A stretch of 64,000 nucleotides of DNA from Symbiotaphrina buchneri (taxonomy: Eukaryota; Ascomycota; Symbiotaphrinales; Symbiotaphrinaceae). This document shows positions 45,059-56,537 of the stretch, piece by piece (position 1 is the first letter of the stretch; each line of letters starts with the position of its first letter). The notes beneath the pieces are model-generated. The model saw only the letters and a program-made list of their open reading frames with translations, was not told the origin of the DNA and searched no databases. The DNA lies in the NCBI GenBank assembly GCA_001599915.1, contig BCIG01000029.1:282625-346624 (forward strand), given 5' to 3'. A program made the translations under genes and the position numbers.

Positions 45059-45994
45059 ATGACTGAGGGGAACATCGGTGCACCTATGGCCTCGGATGAC
45101 GCCCGTGCCGCACTGGCTGCGCGCACCATCCCGACCATGGTGCTCTCTACAGCAAGCAATCCACTCACTGCACCTCTGAGACCGATAGCTTCACAAGATC
45201 CTGCCGAGCGCGCCGCCGCACGATTCGCCGTCGAGGGAAATGCCGTCATCACGGGTGGAGCAGGGAATATTGCGCTCGCAGCTTCAAGAGCGCTGCTCGA
45301 GCACGGGCTAACATCGCTCTGTCTCTTCGATCTTCCCGCCACATTGGAGTCATCTCAAACTCAGATCTCCCAACTTCAATCCGACTTTCCCAGCAAGAAA
45401 ATTCACACTGTGCCCATCGACGTGACGTCCCCTTCAGCAGTCGATGAAGCTTTCACCAAAGCCGCCTCGCTCATGGGCAGCATCCACGTCCTATGCTGCT
45501 TCGCCGGCATCGTCGGCTGCGTCCCGTCTATCAGCGCGACGGCAGAGCAATTCCTCAAAGTCATCGACGTCAACCTAACCGGCTCCTTTCTGTGCGCGCA
45601 GGCGGCGGCGCGGCACATGATGACGGCAGGTACCGGTGGGAGCATCCTCCTGACGGCGTCCATCTCGGCGCACCACGTCAACTTCCCGCAGCCGCAGGCC
45701 GCGTACAATGTCAGCAAGATCGGCGTGACGCACCTTGCGCGCAACTTGGCTGCTGAATGGGCGGTGCATGGTATCCGTGTCAATTCTATTAGTCCCGGAT
45801 ATATGGATACGGTGCTGAATGCCGGCGACAATTTGGCGGAGGTTAGAGATATCTGGGCTAGTCGCTGCCCGATGGGTCGTATGAGGGATGTGGAGGAGGT
45901 TACGGGAGCGGTGGTGCTGCTGTGTAGTAAAAGGGCGGGGAGATATATCACTGGAGATGACCTGCTTGTTGACGGCGGTGCCATGGTTCTGTGA
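45059..45994 (+). CDS. Classical short-chain dehydrogenase/reductase, polyol/ketose type
   Basis: An intronless 311-residue frame, starting at the ATG at 45059 after an AC-rich leader. A ~45-residue N-terminal extension precedes the SDR core. The cofactor motif is VITGGAGNIALAASRALLEH and the acidic residue after strand 2 is in LFDLPA. Catalytic Ser is in LLTASISAHH, and Tyr/Lys are in AAYNVSKIGVTHLARNLA. SPGYMDT and ITGDDLLVDGGAMVL close it as in sorbose-reductase and arabinitol-dehydrogenase-like fungal SDRs. The likely reaction is a reversible ketose/polyol oxidation with NAD(P)H, inferred from the family. It faces the MFS transporter gene tail-to-tail. Confidence 0.88.
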   Translation: MTEGNIGAPMASDDARAALAARTIPTMVLSTASNPLTAPLRPIASQDPAERAAARFAVEGNAVITGGAGNIALAASRALLEHGLTSLCLFDLPATLESSQTQISQLQSDFPSKKIHTVPIDVTSPSAVDEAFTKAASLMGSIHVLCCFAGIVGCVPSISATAEQFLKVIDVNLTGSFLCAQAAARHMMTAGTGGSILLTASISAHHVNFPQPQAAYNVSKIGVTHLARNLAAEWAVHGIRVNSISPGYMDTVLNAGDNLAEVRDIWASRCPMGRMRDVEEVTGAVVLLCSKRAGRYITGDDLLVDGGAMVL

Positions 45995-46348
45995 TAAGCC
46001 ACATCATATGGCAGCCAAATATAGTCTTGTTGGTTTTTCCTGTATTTAAATTACAGGCATAATAGATTACAACGTGTAGTAGTCCATACCTAATTGCTAG
46101 GGCCACGGAATCAATCTCGTCACTCAGCATCGCAGACGGCAGCATAATAAAGTTTCTGTGAGACGTACAACAATGGCATTTGAAGAGCATTTCGGCAAAA
46201 ATCATGCGTCCCATTTGTTTTGTATGTATATAAGGCGCATATGATATACTTCATCTACACCAGATCATGATACCTCTCCTGCATGCTGTTACAATGGGTA
46301 TCACGGATAGAACGACTATCCTCCCCAGGTTCCTCTCTGGGAGTAAGA
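45995..46348. other. Convergent 3' ends, SDR and MFS transporter
   Basis: About 350 bases of AT-rich sequence between two tail-to-tail genes; both 3' untranslated regions must lie here. Confidence 0.5.
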
Positions 46349-48408
46349 TCAAACGATCTTCTCATCAATCCTCAGAACCACATCCTCATCCTGGACATCC
46401 CTCGTATACCTCCCCTGGAAACCCGGCAACAACTTCCCCTTCTTATCTACCACCAGCAACCGATCATTGTCGCCTAAAAACAAGCCATCCAGCTCCTCCA
46501 GCGTCTTACCCGACGTCTCGGGATAAAACAAGTACACCACGACCGCAAAGAACAAGTTCAGCACAAAGAAGATCATATACGTCTTCCAGCGGATATTCGA
46601 GATGGCGACGGGCGTGATCTGCACGATCATGTAGTTGAAGATCCAGTCGCTGGCCGTCGCGAGAGCCGCGCTGTGCGTCCGGTGCCGCAGCGGCATGATC
46701 TCCGGTGGGTACAGCCACGGCACCGGTAGCCACCCAATCGCGAACACGGCTTCGTACAGAAAGAAGAACGCCAACGAGGCCTTGGCCCGGATCGGCGTGA
46801 TGTCCTTTTGGAGGAGCCCGGCCTTACGCGCAGGGAGGGATGTCAGCAGGGTGTCTGGGTTGGTGGGATGGCCACGCAAGGGGCAAGACGTACGATCAGA
46901 AAGCAGAATCCGCAGATAGCCGCGCCCCAGATCAGTGGCTGCCGCCGGCTGATGCGGTCGAGCCAGAATAGAGAGATGAAACTGAACACCCAGTATGTGT
47001 CGGACAGGCCGGCGGCGACTTGCAGAGCGGTCTTCTCGTCCATCCCAAGGTCGGTAGTGAGAGTTCGAGGAAAGTAGTAGACCTGGGCGGAGGTCAGTCT
47101 CTTGTAGCGTATAAACACATGGGGATCATTTTACTAACCAGAACATTGATGCCGCTGAGTTGTTGCATTGCTTGCACGGCTGGTCCGTTGTTAGTTTACG
47201 TATAGGGAGAAGATAGAGGTGCTATACCAATGGCAAGGATGTAGCGTCGTCGGATTTTCAGCGGACCGTTCACAAAGACTTCCTTAATCTTCCATGGTCC
47301 ATCGGCATGCTCCATAGCGAGGGCGTCGTCAATGTCTTTCTTCATCTTTCTGACTCGAGTGTCATTGGTGCTGACATCCGCGCCTCGAAGTTGTGCAAGG
47401 ATATCAATTGCCTCTTCGTGCCTTCCGTCTAAGTAAATGTTAGTTCATCACTATCTCTAGACAAAAGTAGTTGGCGTCTGCTTACGCCTCGTGAGCCAAC
47501 GAGGAGACTCGGGCAGAATAGCCACCAGTAGCACCTGCAATACGATGAAGATGGCTTGTGAGGCAATTGGAGCCCTCCACACAGCGGGACCTGACGAATA
47601 CGACATCCCGATGTTGTAGTACGATGCAATGACAATACCGAAAGCAATAAGGTTGCCCTCAGTTGCAACAAGCGCACCCCGCGACTTGGCTGGGCTCAGC
47701 TCACTGACCCACAGTGGAGTCGTGGCTATAGCGTATCAGTTTAGTTGTAATAAGTCTTCCACGAGGTAGTCTGCACCATACCTGTGTTGAAACCATTGCC
47801 CCAGCCACTACCGAACTGTTAGAAATAGATTCACGAGAGATTTTGAAGCAAATTCACCAGACGATCCGGCCAACTATCATCTGGGCGACGCTGTACGATG
47901 AAGCCTGCAGCGCAGCCCCAATTGCCATCAACACGGCACCGACATAGAGGCATCGTCGTCTACCCAGCCATTCGCCAGCAAGAAAGACGTTTACAGCGCC
48001 ACAAAAACAGCCAATTCTTATTCAAGTGGTTAACAGGATTGCGAATTTGATGATTGGCAATAACTAACTCATAGATAGCATTGATTGTGCCAAGAATACT
48101 CGACGAGGGATAATTGAATTGCGATAGGAAATCTTGAGAGGTATTGATGCCCTGCACGTAGAAAATTTAGCATCAACCGTGAATGCGCCGATGCAGCTAG
48201 ACAGGCTTACCCCGAGCACACCCTGGTCATATCCAAACAGCAAGAAGCCGACGGATCCAGCTAAAGAGATGACCCTCAGCAACACCTTGCCCTGATGCCC
48301 AAGACAATAACGACGACGGGGAACATTATCATATTGTTCCACAGCCGAATTGGCAGGAGAGCCTTCATGCTCTGACGCGACAGGGTGGATGTCTTTGTCT
48401 TCGGACAT
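46349..48408 (-). CDS. MFS sugar/polyol transporter
   Basis: Nine exons (48408-48211, 48151-48069, 48016-47858, 47807-47782, 47725-47486, 47428-47228, 47170-47139, 47082-46894, 46822-46349) sum to 533 residues. Sugar-porter signatures appear in order: GSVGFLLFGYDQGVLGG, AGEWLGRRRCLYVG, GRIVCGWGNGFNT (restored by the splice), PESPRWLTR, AIAMQQLSGINVL then VYYFPRTL, PWLYPPEIMPLRHR and FYPETSGKTLEELD. Helices 1-12 are all represented. It should move a sugar or polyol with protons. Exons 4 and 7 are only 26 and 32 nt. It shares a 438-bp divergent promoter with the Zn2Cys6 regulator at 48847, which suggests regulation by that protein. Confidence 0.92.
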
Positions 48409-48846
48409 GGTTAGTGCGGGGTTGTGATGCTATCCTGGAAGGCAAATCAGGGAATGATGCAGGCGTTGTTGTGTCCAGAAACAGATCGAGATTTCTGGAG
48501 ATGCAGATCTCATATATAGTCACGCACTCGCGTCGCATCGTAATCTTGATCCATAGTAATATGGGGTAGCGAGAATCTGGGGACGATCCCTGGCATAGCT
48601 GGGGTGCGCCTTTGGGGTAGTCGGAAGCTTTTCCGAAACCACCTCGCCGTGGAATTCCCCTTTCCGGACAGAAGCGCTCGGCGATTCGCCGTGACATTGC
48701 TATGTGGAGTAAGAGATCGCCGACACGGGATCTCAAAGCGCACTTGGCAAAAATGCGGGGTCTTTCGCCGACCAAGCCCCGGATTTTCCTTCATATGAAG
48801 GGCCTGATCGAGCGCTTTTTCGGCGAGATGAGACCAGGTAGGTAGC
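48409..48846. promoter_or_regulatory. Divergent promoter, MFS transporter / Zn2Cys6 regulator
   Basis: About 440 bases between head-to-head genes. At 48621-48636 TCGGAAGCTTTTCCGA has inverted CGG/CCG half-sites eight bases apart, the type of site bound by Zn2Cys6 dimers. Further single CGG/CCG triplets occur around 48660-48780. Autoregulation by the right-hand gene is a reasonable guess. Confidence 0.45.
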
Positions 48847-50907
48847 ATGGCTACTGTAACTGCGGATCGCCCGTCGTACAAGACCCGAAAACCTGGATGG
48901 TGAGCAGTCTCTGTTCTGAGAATGGCGTGACCGGAGTTCTGAGTCCTGACTGACGGCCTGATTTGCACCGAAGCATCCCTTGCCGGGAAAGACACCTGAA
49001 ATGTAAGTTCTCCGGCGTCACTTGGCGCAGCATCTTGGCCCGAGGTTCTAGAGATGCGTGCATATGCTTAGTTCTGGCAGGTGACCATGCACTTCCGGCG
49101 TGCTCGAATTGCCGCAAGCCAAAGGTGCCTTTCCACTGTGTCTATGCCCGACGTACGCGCTTCAAGCTTCGAGAAAGCGAATACACTTCCCTCGTTCGAG
49201 AAGAGAACGGACAGGCAGCCGCGCACCCTGGACATGAACAGACATCTGGACCTGGAAGCGATTCCGAGACACCGGGTCTGTCGCAGACAGCTTCTTCACC
49301 GCCCATTATTAGAGCCACAAGCGTTCATGACGGACCTCAGACCAATCAACATCGAAACAGGTCTACTGTTGTGTCAGTTGACTATGGTCATAGTCAGAGT
49401 GGAAGTGAGCTAGGCCTAGGTTTTGGCTCTATTGCCGACTCCGCTGGTCATGGCACCCTTGAAGCTACATGGGCTCCGAATACGACTTCTCCTACAGGAC
49501 ATACGCCGGGATATCTCGCTGCTGATGAGGCCACGACGCCGAGAATCGGACAGTATATGTCGATTGACCGTTTCATAAGTCCCACAGATGCTTCGCCACC
49601 CTCCAGACCAAATCCTCGAAGGGTATTGACGGATGAAATCGATTGTCAGGTCTTTGAATACTACATCACTAATGCAGGGCCCTGGGTTAGTCACAGTAAC
49701 AACGATATTCCTTATGAGAGAAACTGATCTCATGAACCATGTTTAGCTGGACATCGTATCCCCGAGGAGGTGCTTCGGACAGATAGTGCCTCGCTTGGCC
49801 TTGCATGAACCAGTGCTGTTGTATGCTTGCCTGGCATATGCATCTCGAGTCCTCGTGCTACGAGGACGCTTGGACAAAGCGACGGAGGAACAGTATCATG
49901 GGAAAGCCATTGAGCTCCTAATACCGCTGCTCTCGTCACGAACGGCTGCATCCAAGAACGAGTCACTACTAGCCACGACAATCATCCTGCGGATGTCCGA
50001 ACAATTCTCGGAAGTGAAAGATGACGCACAATATCATCTTCATGGAGCATTCTCCCTTTTCGCAAATAACAATGGTTGGTCCCCTCTGGAGACTTCTCTA
50101 GGCGTTGCATCCTTTTGGGTCTATCTTCGAGAGAGCATCAGGATCAGCTTCTTGAATGAGCAGCCGTGTGAATTTGACCTGAGTTTCTACGAAGACGAGA
50201 CAGCCTTTGCTGCTGCATCGGACGAGGTATGGACCAATCGTATGACGTATCTGATGGCCAGGGTATGCAGCGCCTGTTGGGCTTCAACCAATAGTCCAGG
50301 TCATGTGCATTGTGACTTGGGCCTTTTGAGGAATCTAATCGACCAGTGGAAAGAGGGACTTCCCGAAACTTTCGAGCCATGGTGCTTACGTCGGACTGAG
50401 TACGAGCCATTTTATACCGTGCAGTACATAAGCAGCTGGCATGGTATGGTCCAATCTACTTTCCCGATGTGTCCGGCCCAGATCTAAACGTTCAACAGTC
50501 ATTGCATGGCAATTCTATTACGCAGCCAAGGTTGTCCTGGCTCTCTACGGCGAGGGCAGGCAGAACCTGAGTATGCTCGCCCTGAGCCGTTACATAGAGG
50601 TGAGAGAAGCAAGCACCGATAGTAATCCTTTTCGGGTTATTCTTCTGACTGTCTTTAGACCGAAGTCGCCGAACCTTCAAGATGGCTCTGTTCGCTCACA
50701 TTCTGCTGCACTGACGTAGGTGCGAAAATCAACGGCACGCACTTGGTCGCGTGGTGTGCACAGTTCTTCTCGGGAAAAGAGGAGCAAAGGCGTGTGATTG
50801 AGTTTCTGCAACATTTCATGGAAGAGACCAAATGGCCGAATCAGACGTGCTGTGACCGCCTACAGGGTATCTGGAATGGGACCGCGCAGGCTTGGGTCTC
50901 TAGCTAG
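48847..50907 (+). CDS. Zn(II)2Cys6 transcription factor, ARCA-like
   Basis: Six exons (48847-48899, 48974-49002, 49081-49685, 49747-50443, 50499-50599, 50659-50907) give 577 residues. The zinc cluster is spread over the first three exons: KPGCIPCRERHLKC then DHALPACSNCRKPKVPFHC. The first Cys codon is split by intron 1 (TG|C), and the third by intron 2, so no contiguous frame shows a complete cluster. The rest is a weakly conserved regulatory domain with ECYITNAGPW-like FEYYITNAGPWLDIVSPRRC, LLYACLAYASRVLV and TIILRMSEQF. This arrangement is typical of ARCA-type regulators with a DUF3468/fungal_trans_2 domain. It is divergent from the sugar-type transporter and lies beside P450 and SDR genes, so it is the likely local regulator. 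Confidence 0.85.
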
Positions 50908-51409
50908 TCCCATATCACAAACACAAGAACAATTTGGTACATTCTGGACGCTTATCGCGGTTCTCTCGGGACTCATATCCACCGAATTCCTGGAAGAGCG
51001 CCACAAACGATCTTCAACCCCGCAGTTACTTGTATGCGGGGTCACTGCGAGGGTTATCTTCTGAACTCAAATGTTCGGCGAGATATTTCCTAATCGGGAT
51101 ATTGAGACTCAAGCTCAATGCGAGAGCAGCCTGACTGACGTGTGCGTGCGGCAGAGGCATTCCCCGGACTAGTGGTCTCGCCGAAGGTGTACAGCAAGCA
51201 GTATAGCGTGCGGGGAGCAGTGAGAGGATACGTCAATTGTCCGGCATCCGTCTTTGAGCGCGATGATCTGGAGTTATAGCCCCAGGCAGATGTCTGAGGA
51301 CTCCTATCGCTGTTTGTATACAAAGGCGAATCCCAGCTGAACCACGAAGTCTACTGTTTCCATGAATATTGATCTATCACCATCAACAGCTGCACAACTA
51401 TTCATCAAC
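50908..51409. other. Intergenic, regulator to P450
   Basis: About 500 bases before the P450 gene. It should hold the P450 promoter. No gene or repeat is seen. Confidence 0.45.
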
Positions 51410-53058
51410 ATGCTGTCAGTAGGTGAGTTGTATCTGTCAAAAGAGCATATCTGTCTAGTATGCTAATACCTCGCATAGCTTCATTGAGCGTAATTTCTGC
51501 TCTGGTCATCCTCCTATACCCAATTATCCTATACCTCAGAGATGCAAAAGGCCTCCGCCGGTTCCCAGCTGCGTCCGTTGCAGCATTCACGCCGCTATGG
51601 CTGATGTACCACAACTACCACGGCCGGCGATACAAAGCTGTGGACAAAGCACACAAGGAACTCGGCGACGTCGTTCGCATATCGCCAAATCACATCTCCT
51701 TTGCGGCCCCTCGAGCTTACAAGGATATCTATGGCCATGGTTCGTCTATCATCAAGGATCTCTTCTACGACAACCAAGCCGGAGGGAACCCTTCCATGGC
51801 GGACACGACGAGCAAGCCGCTACATGCTGCCAAGCGCAAGAACATGTCTTCCGTCTTTGCAGCCAAGCATATCACGGCCGTGGAGCCCCGTGTGATGGAG
51901 GTCGTCGGCAAATTGCTCCGCGACTTGAAAATAAAGTCTGAAGGAGGCATGATTGCATCAACGGACCGGTTCCCTGTTCTCGAAGACGGCCGCTTTGATC
52001 TCCGTCCTTGGCTGAACATGTTTTCTTACGACGCCATCACCAACGTATTCTGGACTCGGACGTATGGCTTCTTGGACCGAGGAGATGATAACTGCAATGC
52101 AAAGACTGCGGATGGAAAGGTGAAAGACGTGCATGCTATGGAGTCATTCCACAACGGCTCCGCCTTCGCCGTCCTCCTCGGACATCTTCCGCCCTTCTTC
52201 TACAACCTGATCAAGAACCACATCCTCAAGTCGACCTGGGGCAACCAATGCGCGACCAACTTCACCGGCATGTCACGCTTCCTCGTCACGGAGCGCATGA
52301 GCTCTCCACCCGCCGAGCCCGATCTCTTCTCCAGCCTGCCGTACACGCCCACAGAGAAACGGCCCGAGCCTATGCCCGTCAGCGAGCTGGTCGCCGAGTG
52401 CGCCACCATGCTCAACGCCGGCAACAACACCACGCAAACGAGCCTCACCAACGCCATGTACGACCTAGCCGCGCACCCAGCCAAGCAGCAGAAACTACGC
52501 GCGATCTTGACCGACGCCGTCCCCGCCGCCCAGCGCCCCGTCACTCCGTACGCACTCCTGCAGCACGTCCCTTACCTGCGCGCCTGCCTGGACGAGAGCT
52601 TCCGACTGCACGCGCCGCTGGGGTTCGGCCCGCCGCGACGCACCGTCGCGCCGACGCTCATCGCGGGCCATGTCGTCCCCGCGGGCATTACTGTCTCGGC
52701 GCCCACGTACACGCTGCACCGCAACGAGACGCTGTTCCGCGACGCGGCTGCGTGGATCCCCGAGCGCTGGCTGCCCGAGAACCCGGACTTCACGGACGAC
52801 GAAAGGCAGAATGTCAAGGACTATGTGTTCCCGTTTAGTCTGGGCGGCCGTGCGTGTATTGGCAGGAATCTGGCGTACATGGAGCTGACGATTGTGTTGG
52901 CGGCGCTGGTTTTGTCGTTTGAGTGGCGCCTTGCGGAGGAGGGACAGGAGTTGAGGCATTTTGAAAGGTTTAATTGTAACCCTGTGGATCTGATGGTCAA
53001 GGCGAGGGCGATTCCGGAGGTGTGGAACAACTCCGCTGAGGAGTCCGTGGAAGCTTGA
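51410..53058 (+). CDS. Cytochrome P450 monooxygenase
   Basis: Two exons (51410-51422 and 51479-53058; 56-nt intron) give 530 residues. The first exon encodes only MLSV plus one base, so the start is easily missed. A membrane anchor follows (ASLSVISALVILLYPIILYL). Helix I reads ECATMLNAGNNTTQTSLTNA, with Asn-Asn-Thr-Thr where AGxxTT is usual. The ExxR is in DESFRLHAPLGFGPPRR (~376), and the heme-binding loop is FPFSLGGRACIGRNLAYMEL, Cys at ~460. It is an ER-bound class II P450, likely using NADPH-P450 reductase. Related enzymes hydroxylate secondary metabolites or benzenoids; the substrate is unknown. Confidence 0.93.
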
Positions 53059-53202
53059 AGTTGTCACCAACTTGTGTGGAGATCTGAGTGAAGGTGGATC
53101 GAGGGAGGCTTTCATCAACTGTTTGCTATTGAGCGTTGCTTGAATTTGTTTTTCATATGTAATAGTGAATACTTTCTCGTATGGACATTCTACCACCAGC
53201 GC

Positions 53203-54499
53203 CTATGGTATACCCTCCTCCGGCAACCGCGTCTTCACAAAGTCCAGCATGTGCTCATCCAACAACGTCATCAGCACCTTATCCTCGCCCTTCTTCATCC
53301 ACGTATCATCATGCGCCAGCGCGATATGCACACCATACTCGCCCTCCAACTTCCTCACCTTGGCCCACGTCTCCTTCGCCGTCTTCAGATCATGGTATTG
53401 CGAAGTGTAGCCGCCCAGGAGGGGCGGATCGTAGATAGCCACCTGCTTCACGCCATCCAGTAACAACCTGCACCGAATACCTTGAATCAGCTTGCGCCCT
53501 CAATGATCCCCTGCCAAACAGCACAAAACCAGATATCACACAACAACACACACATACCTCGTATGACAGCAATCACCCCCAAGCAACACCCACTCCCCCT
53601 GGCCCACACTCGCCACCGCACACAGATGCCCCGGGAGATGACCCGGCGTCTGCACGATCCACAGCGCGCCGTTACCCAGCAAATCAACTGCTTTCTCAAA
53701 GGGCCCGAACGGGACCCATTCCCCGTCCAGCTCGTCCCAGTCCTCGGTCACGCCCTCTCGCCCGAAGAACCGCCCGTCCCACTGCGAGGTAGCGTCGATG
53801 ACGCCGTTGCCTGGCAGGTGTCCCGGCGCGCAGAAGGCGCGTGTGCCAGGGCCGAAATAGCTCTTGGCTCGTGGGAACATGTGTGACATTGGGCGCGCGT
53901 GGTCCCAGTGTGCGTGGCTGGATGGAAAGGAGAGGATGAGTTAGATTGAGATGCGGTCTATTTCTCTCTTTTGGGGGTTTCGAGAGACGTTTCAGGGCTC
54001 GCCCGGACTTACCTGAAGATGATCGTGTATCTGCTCAGGCTGGACGCCGTGCGCCTGGAGCTGCTGCGCCAGTGTGCGCCTTGGCGGTGAAGGGTTGAAG
54101 AACTCGAAACTCGCTTTTTGGATGAAAGGGACGTATTCCTCTTTGTTCTAACCGTCGCACAACGCCGGAAAGGTGGCTCAAGGTCAGCCCGTGCTTCCAA
54201 AATCATATGCGCTGCAGCAAAGGACTCGCTCGCTACTACTACTACTACCCTGCTTTCTCTGGACGGCACTGAAGAAGGGGAAAACAGGTAAGCTGACTTA
54301 CCCCGACACCGACATCCCAGATGATATGCCTCGCCGTCTGCGGGTCATGGATATAGAACACCCAATCATACAGGCGGAATGGGCGCTTCCCGCTGTCGGC
54401 GTGGAACACGTCCTCGGTGACAATCATGTTGCCGCCGTCGAGGAGCAGCACCTTAACGTGTGCCTTGGGCGTCGGTAGAGGCGGATCCGGCGATGCCAT
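53203..54499 (-). pseudogene. Metallo-beta-lactamase-fold hydrolase, frame broken
   Basis: Four exons on the minus strand: 54499-54302, 54147-54013, 53917-53558 and 53467-53203. Exon 1 starts MASPDPPLPTPKAHVKVLLL and has RPFRLYDWVFYIHDP. Exon 2 has EYVPFIQKASFEFFNPSPPR, then LAQQLQAHGVQPEQI. Exon 3 opens with SHAHWDHARPMSHM, the HxHxDH metal motif, and continues TPGHLPGHLCAVASV and LLGGDCCHT. Exon 4 carries YTSQYHDLKTAKETW and ALAHDDTWM. The fold is that of lactonases such as AiiA. Exon lengths sum to one base over a multiple of three: near 54020-54030 the frame must change just before the metal motif, consistent with loss of one AC unit. Either this allele is dead or the base call is wrong. 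Confidence 0.75.
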
Positions 54500-55186
54500 G
54501 GCTGCTATGCTGCCTGGTACAAGTTTTCCTCTGGTGTGGATTATGATGTTCTTCTTTGTTCGACGTGACTGTTGCTTGTTGTGGGTGAATGAGGGGTTGC
54601 CGCTTATCACGGCATTTCCGCCGTCGCTGGACCTTCCTGTTTGGGAATGCGGCCAGCAAATAAAGGGGCGATAGGGGGCCGAGGCCCTCCGCATTCGGGG
54701 AGGTTGACGACAATAAGGCGCCCACTTGGAGTTCACCAACATCAGGTCACAGTGGCTCTCCATTTAAATTGGCGATTCACATCTCATTGAAGAGGTGACC
54801 CTCACGTTCTATTAAGTCACTTTGTGGCAAAAGCAATGATGACCTCTACAGCTGCTACCATGTGGCCACGACGTTTTCGGACAGTCAAAGAGAAGTGCCC
54901 GTCTGTTTTTGTGTAGGAAGTCTTTGTTGAGATGCTCGAGCCGCCGAGTTCTCTTCAGGTCATGCTGGGGGGAGGGCTGTCGCTGAACACGTCTGTTCTT
55001 TGTTTTCTTTCTGCATTTGAAAATTTTCTTCCCGACTGAGCCCCCGCTTCTTGGGAGATAAATCAAGGCAGACCCGATACTCGAATAAAATGATGCTTCA
55101 ACCGGTTCATCTGATAAATCTCGGATCTGGTCAGCCTTATACCCATACCGCAGGCCTTGAACTATCGACCCATCTGATTTAACACG
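54500..55186. other. Intergenic, hydrolase promoter
   Basis: About 690 bases. It includes GC-rich GGGGGCCGAGGCCCTCCGC near 54675, similar in style to repeat-derived stretches elsewhere in the window. No gene is recognised. A long minus-strand frame spanning the neighbouring gene is a shadow. Confidence 0.4.
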
Positions 55187-56137
55187 GTGAGAGATCATCA
55201 CACGAACATGAACCACCCGAACCCGATCCAACCTACACTTACGGGTGTACTCTCGAGTGTCCCTACCCTTTGGGACAATATTTTCCAGCATGTCTATTAC
55301 ACAGCCGGGACTCGTCAGAGCTTCCAACGGGCCAAGAACGCTATGCGGGTCAACAAATTGCTGTACACCCTGACCGCCGAGGCCATCCACAGGGACCGGT
55401 AACGGGTCGGCGACAACTGCGAGGACCCAGAACACCAAGCGCACTGGGCCGCGCGCACCCTCATCAACACCGCGGCCCTCGCCGACGTTCGTGTATGCGA
55501 GGGGTTTGGGATGCCTGTGTGGCCGAGACCCCCGTGTCCCAACCAGGTGCGGCAGCATTACATCTGCACGTACTGCGCTCGGCAGTACGTGCTGTCCAGA
55601 CCGCTCTGGCGCGGCATACTGGCCAACGAGGGCGAACAGAGCCTGGCGCTCTGCCGGCAGAGACCGTTGGACTCTCATGGGCAGGACCGTGACGAATCCT
55701 GCACGGATCAAGCTGTCCAGTTGCAAATCGAGCGCTGCGACTGCTTTCTATATTACAACCTCTGCCGCGCGGGCAGGGACATGCTGGAGCAGCAGTACAG
55801 GGGCAACCTCGAGGCAGAGTTGTTGCGAGAGCGCACGCCTCCCCGCACTCCGATCGGAATGAAGGACGGTCCATATCATCCCCGTCGGGTACCCGCTTCC
55901 GAGCAGTTTTACTTTCGGTATAAAGAAGGGAGTAAGTTCCGATGCCCGTGCGGCCGTCCTAGCAACCCGGTCTATCTACCTAGCGGCGCGCCCAATCCGA
56001 AGGTCCTGGCTACGGTCTGCATCATGTGTGACGCCTTGAATGTACGTGTGTCACCGCCGGCTCCTCGCCGGACTGCGAGGGTGGGTACTATGGCAGAGAG
56101 GCAGCAGAGGAATCCTGGCCTACGATATACTAGGTAG
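55187..56137 (+). pseudogene. Hypothetical cysteine-containing protein with an in-frame stop
   Basis: One reading frame runs from 55187 (or the ATG at 55208, MNHPNPIQPTLTGVLSSVPT) to 56137, broken once by TAA at 55400-55402. Before it comes FQRAKNAMRVNKLLYTLTAE; after it the frame resumes at once with VGDNCEDPEHQAHWAARTLI. Downstream are paired cysteines, HYICTYCARQYVLS and KFRCPCGRP...CIMCDAL, which could bind zinc, and a long Arg/Glu-rich helix. I do not recognise the family. The stop is consistent with a single C-to-T change (CAA to TAA). A splice that removes it could not be found. Confidence 0.5.
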
Positions 56138-56537
56138 TTGTGGTGGCATAGATATTTAAATAATCGATGTGTTGAGCCTTGTGGCTTTGCTAAGTGGCTT
56201 TATTTTCCCTTGATCTTCCTGCTCGTAGTGACTGGCAGGCTATTTATGTCATTTTTGGACCTGCGGAAAGGTGCATGTAACTGTCTCTTGCTAGTTTATT
56301 GACGGGCAGGGCGTGTTGATGCTCATCACCGTCAAATTCACAATGCTATATTCCTGTCCCAGTGAAAGTACCGCGCAGTGATTTACTCTAATGGCAGTTG
56401 GCCTGCCTTATATGAAAAGAAGGAGGATCCTTAGCGGACATAATACTAAAAAGAATCCCCGAAGTTGAAGTCTCACTCGTTCAAACCAAACAAGGCAATA
56501 TTACTACCGGGCCTACACCTCTTGAGATCACACCAAC
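56138..56537. other. Intergenic, promoter of the secreted protein
   Basis: About 400 AT-rich bases upstream of the secreted lysozyme-like gene. Nothing else is seen. Confidence 0.45.

Noticed and set aside
52248-52838. 196-residue Arg/His-rich frame inside the P450
   Set aside because: Alternate frame of the GC-rich P450 exon.
54812-55726. 304-residue minus-strand frame
   Set aside because: It lies opposite the plus-strand gene at 55187-56137, has no family-like motif and an unlikely composition; it is a shadow.
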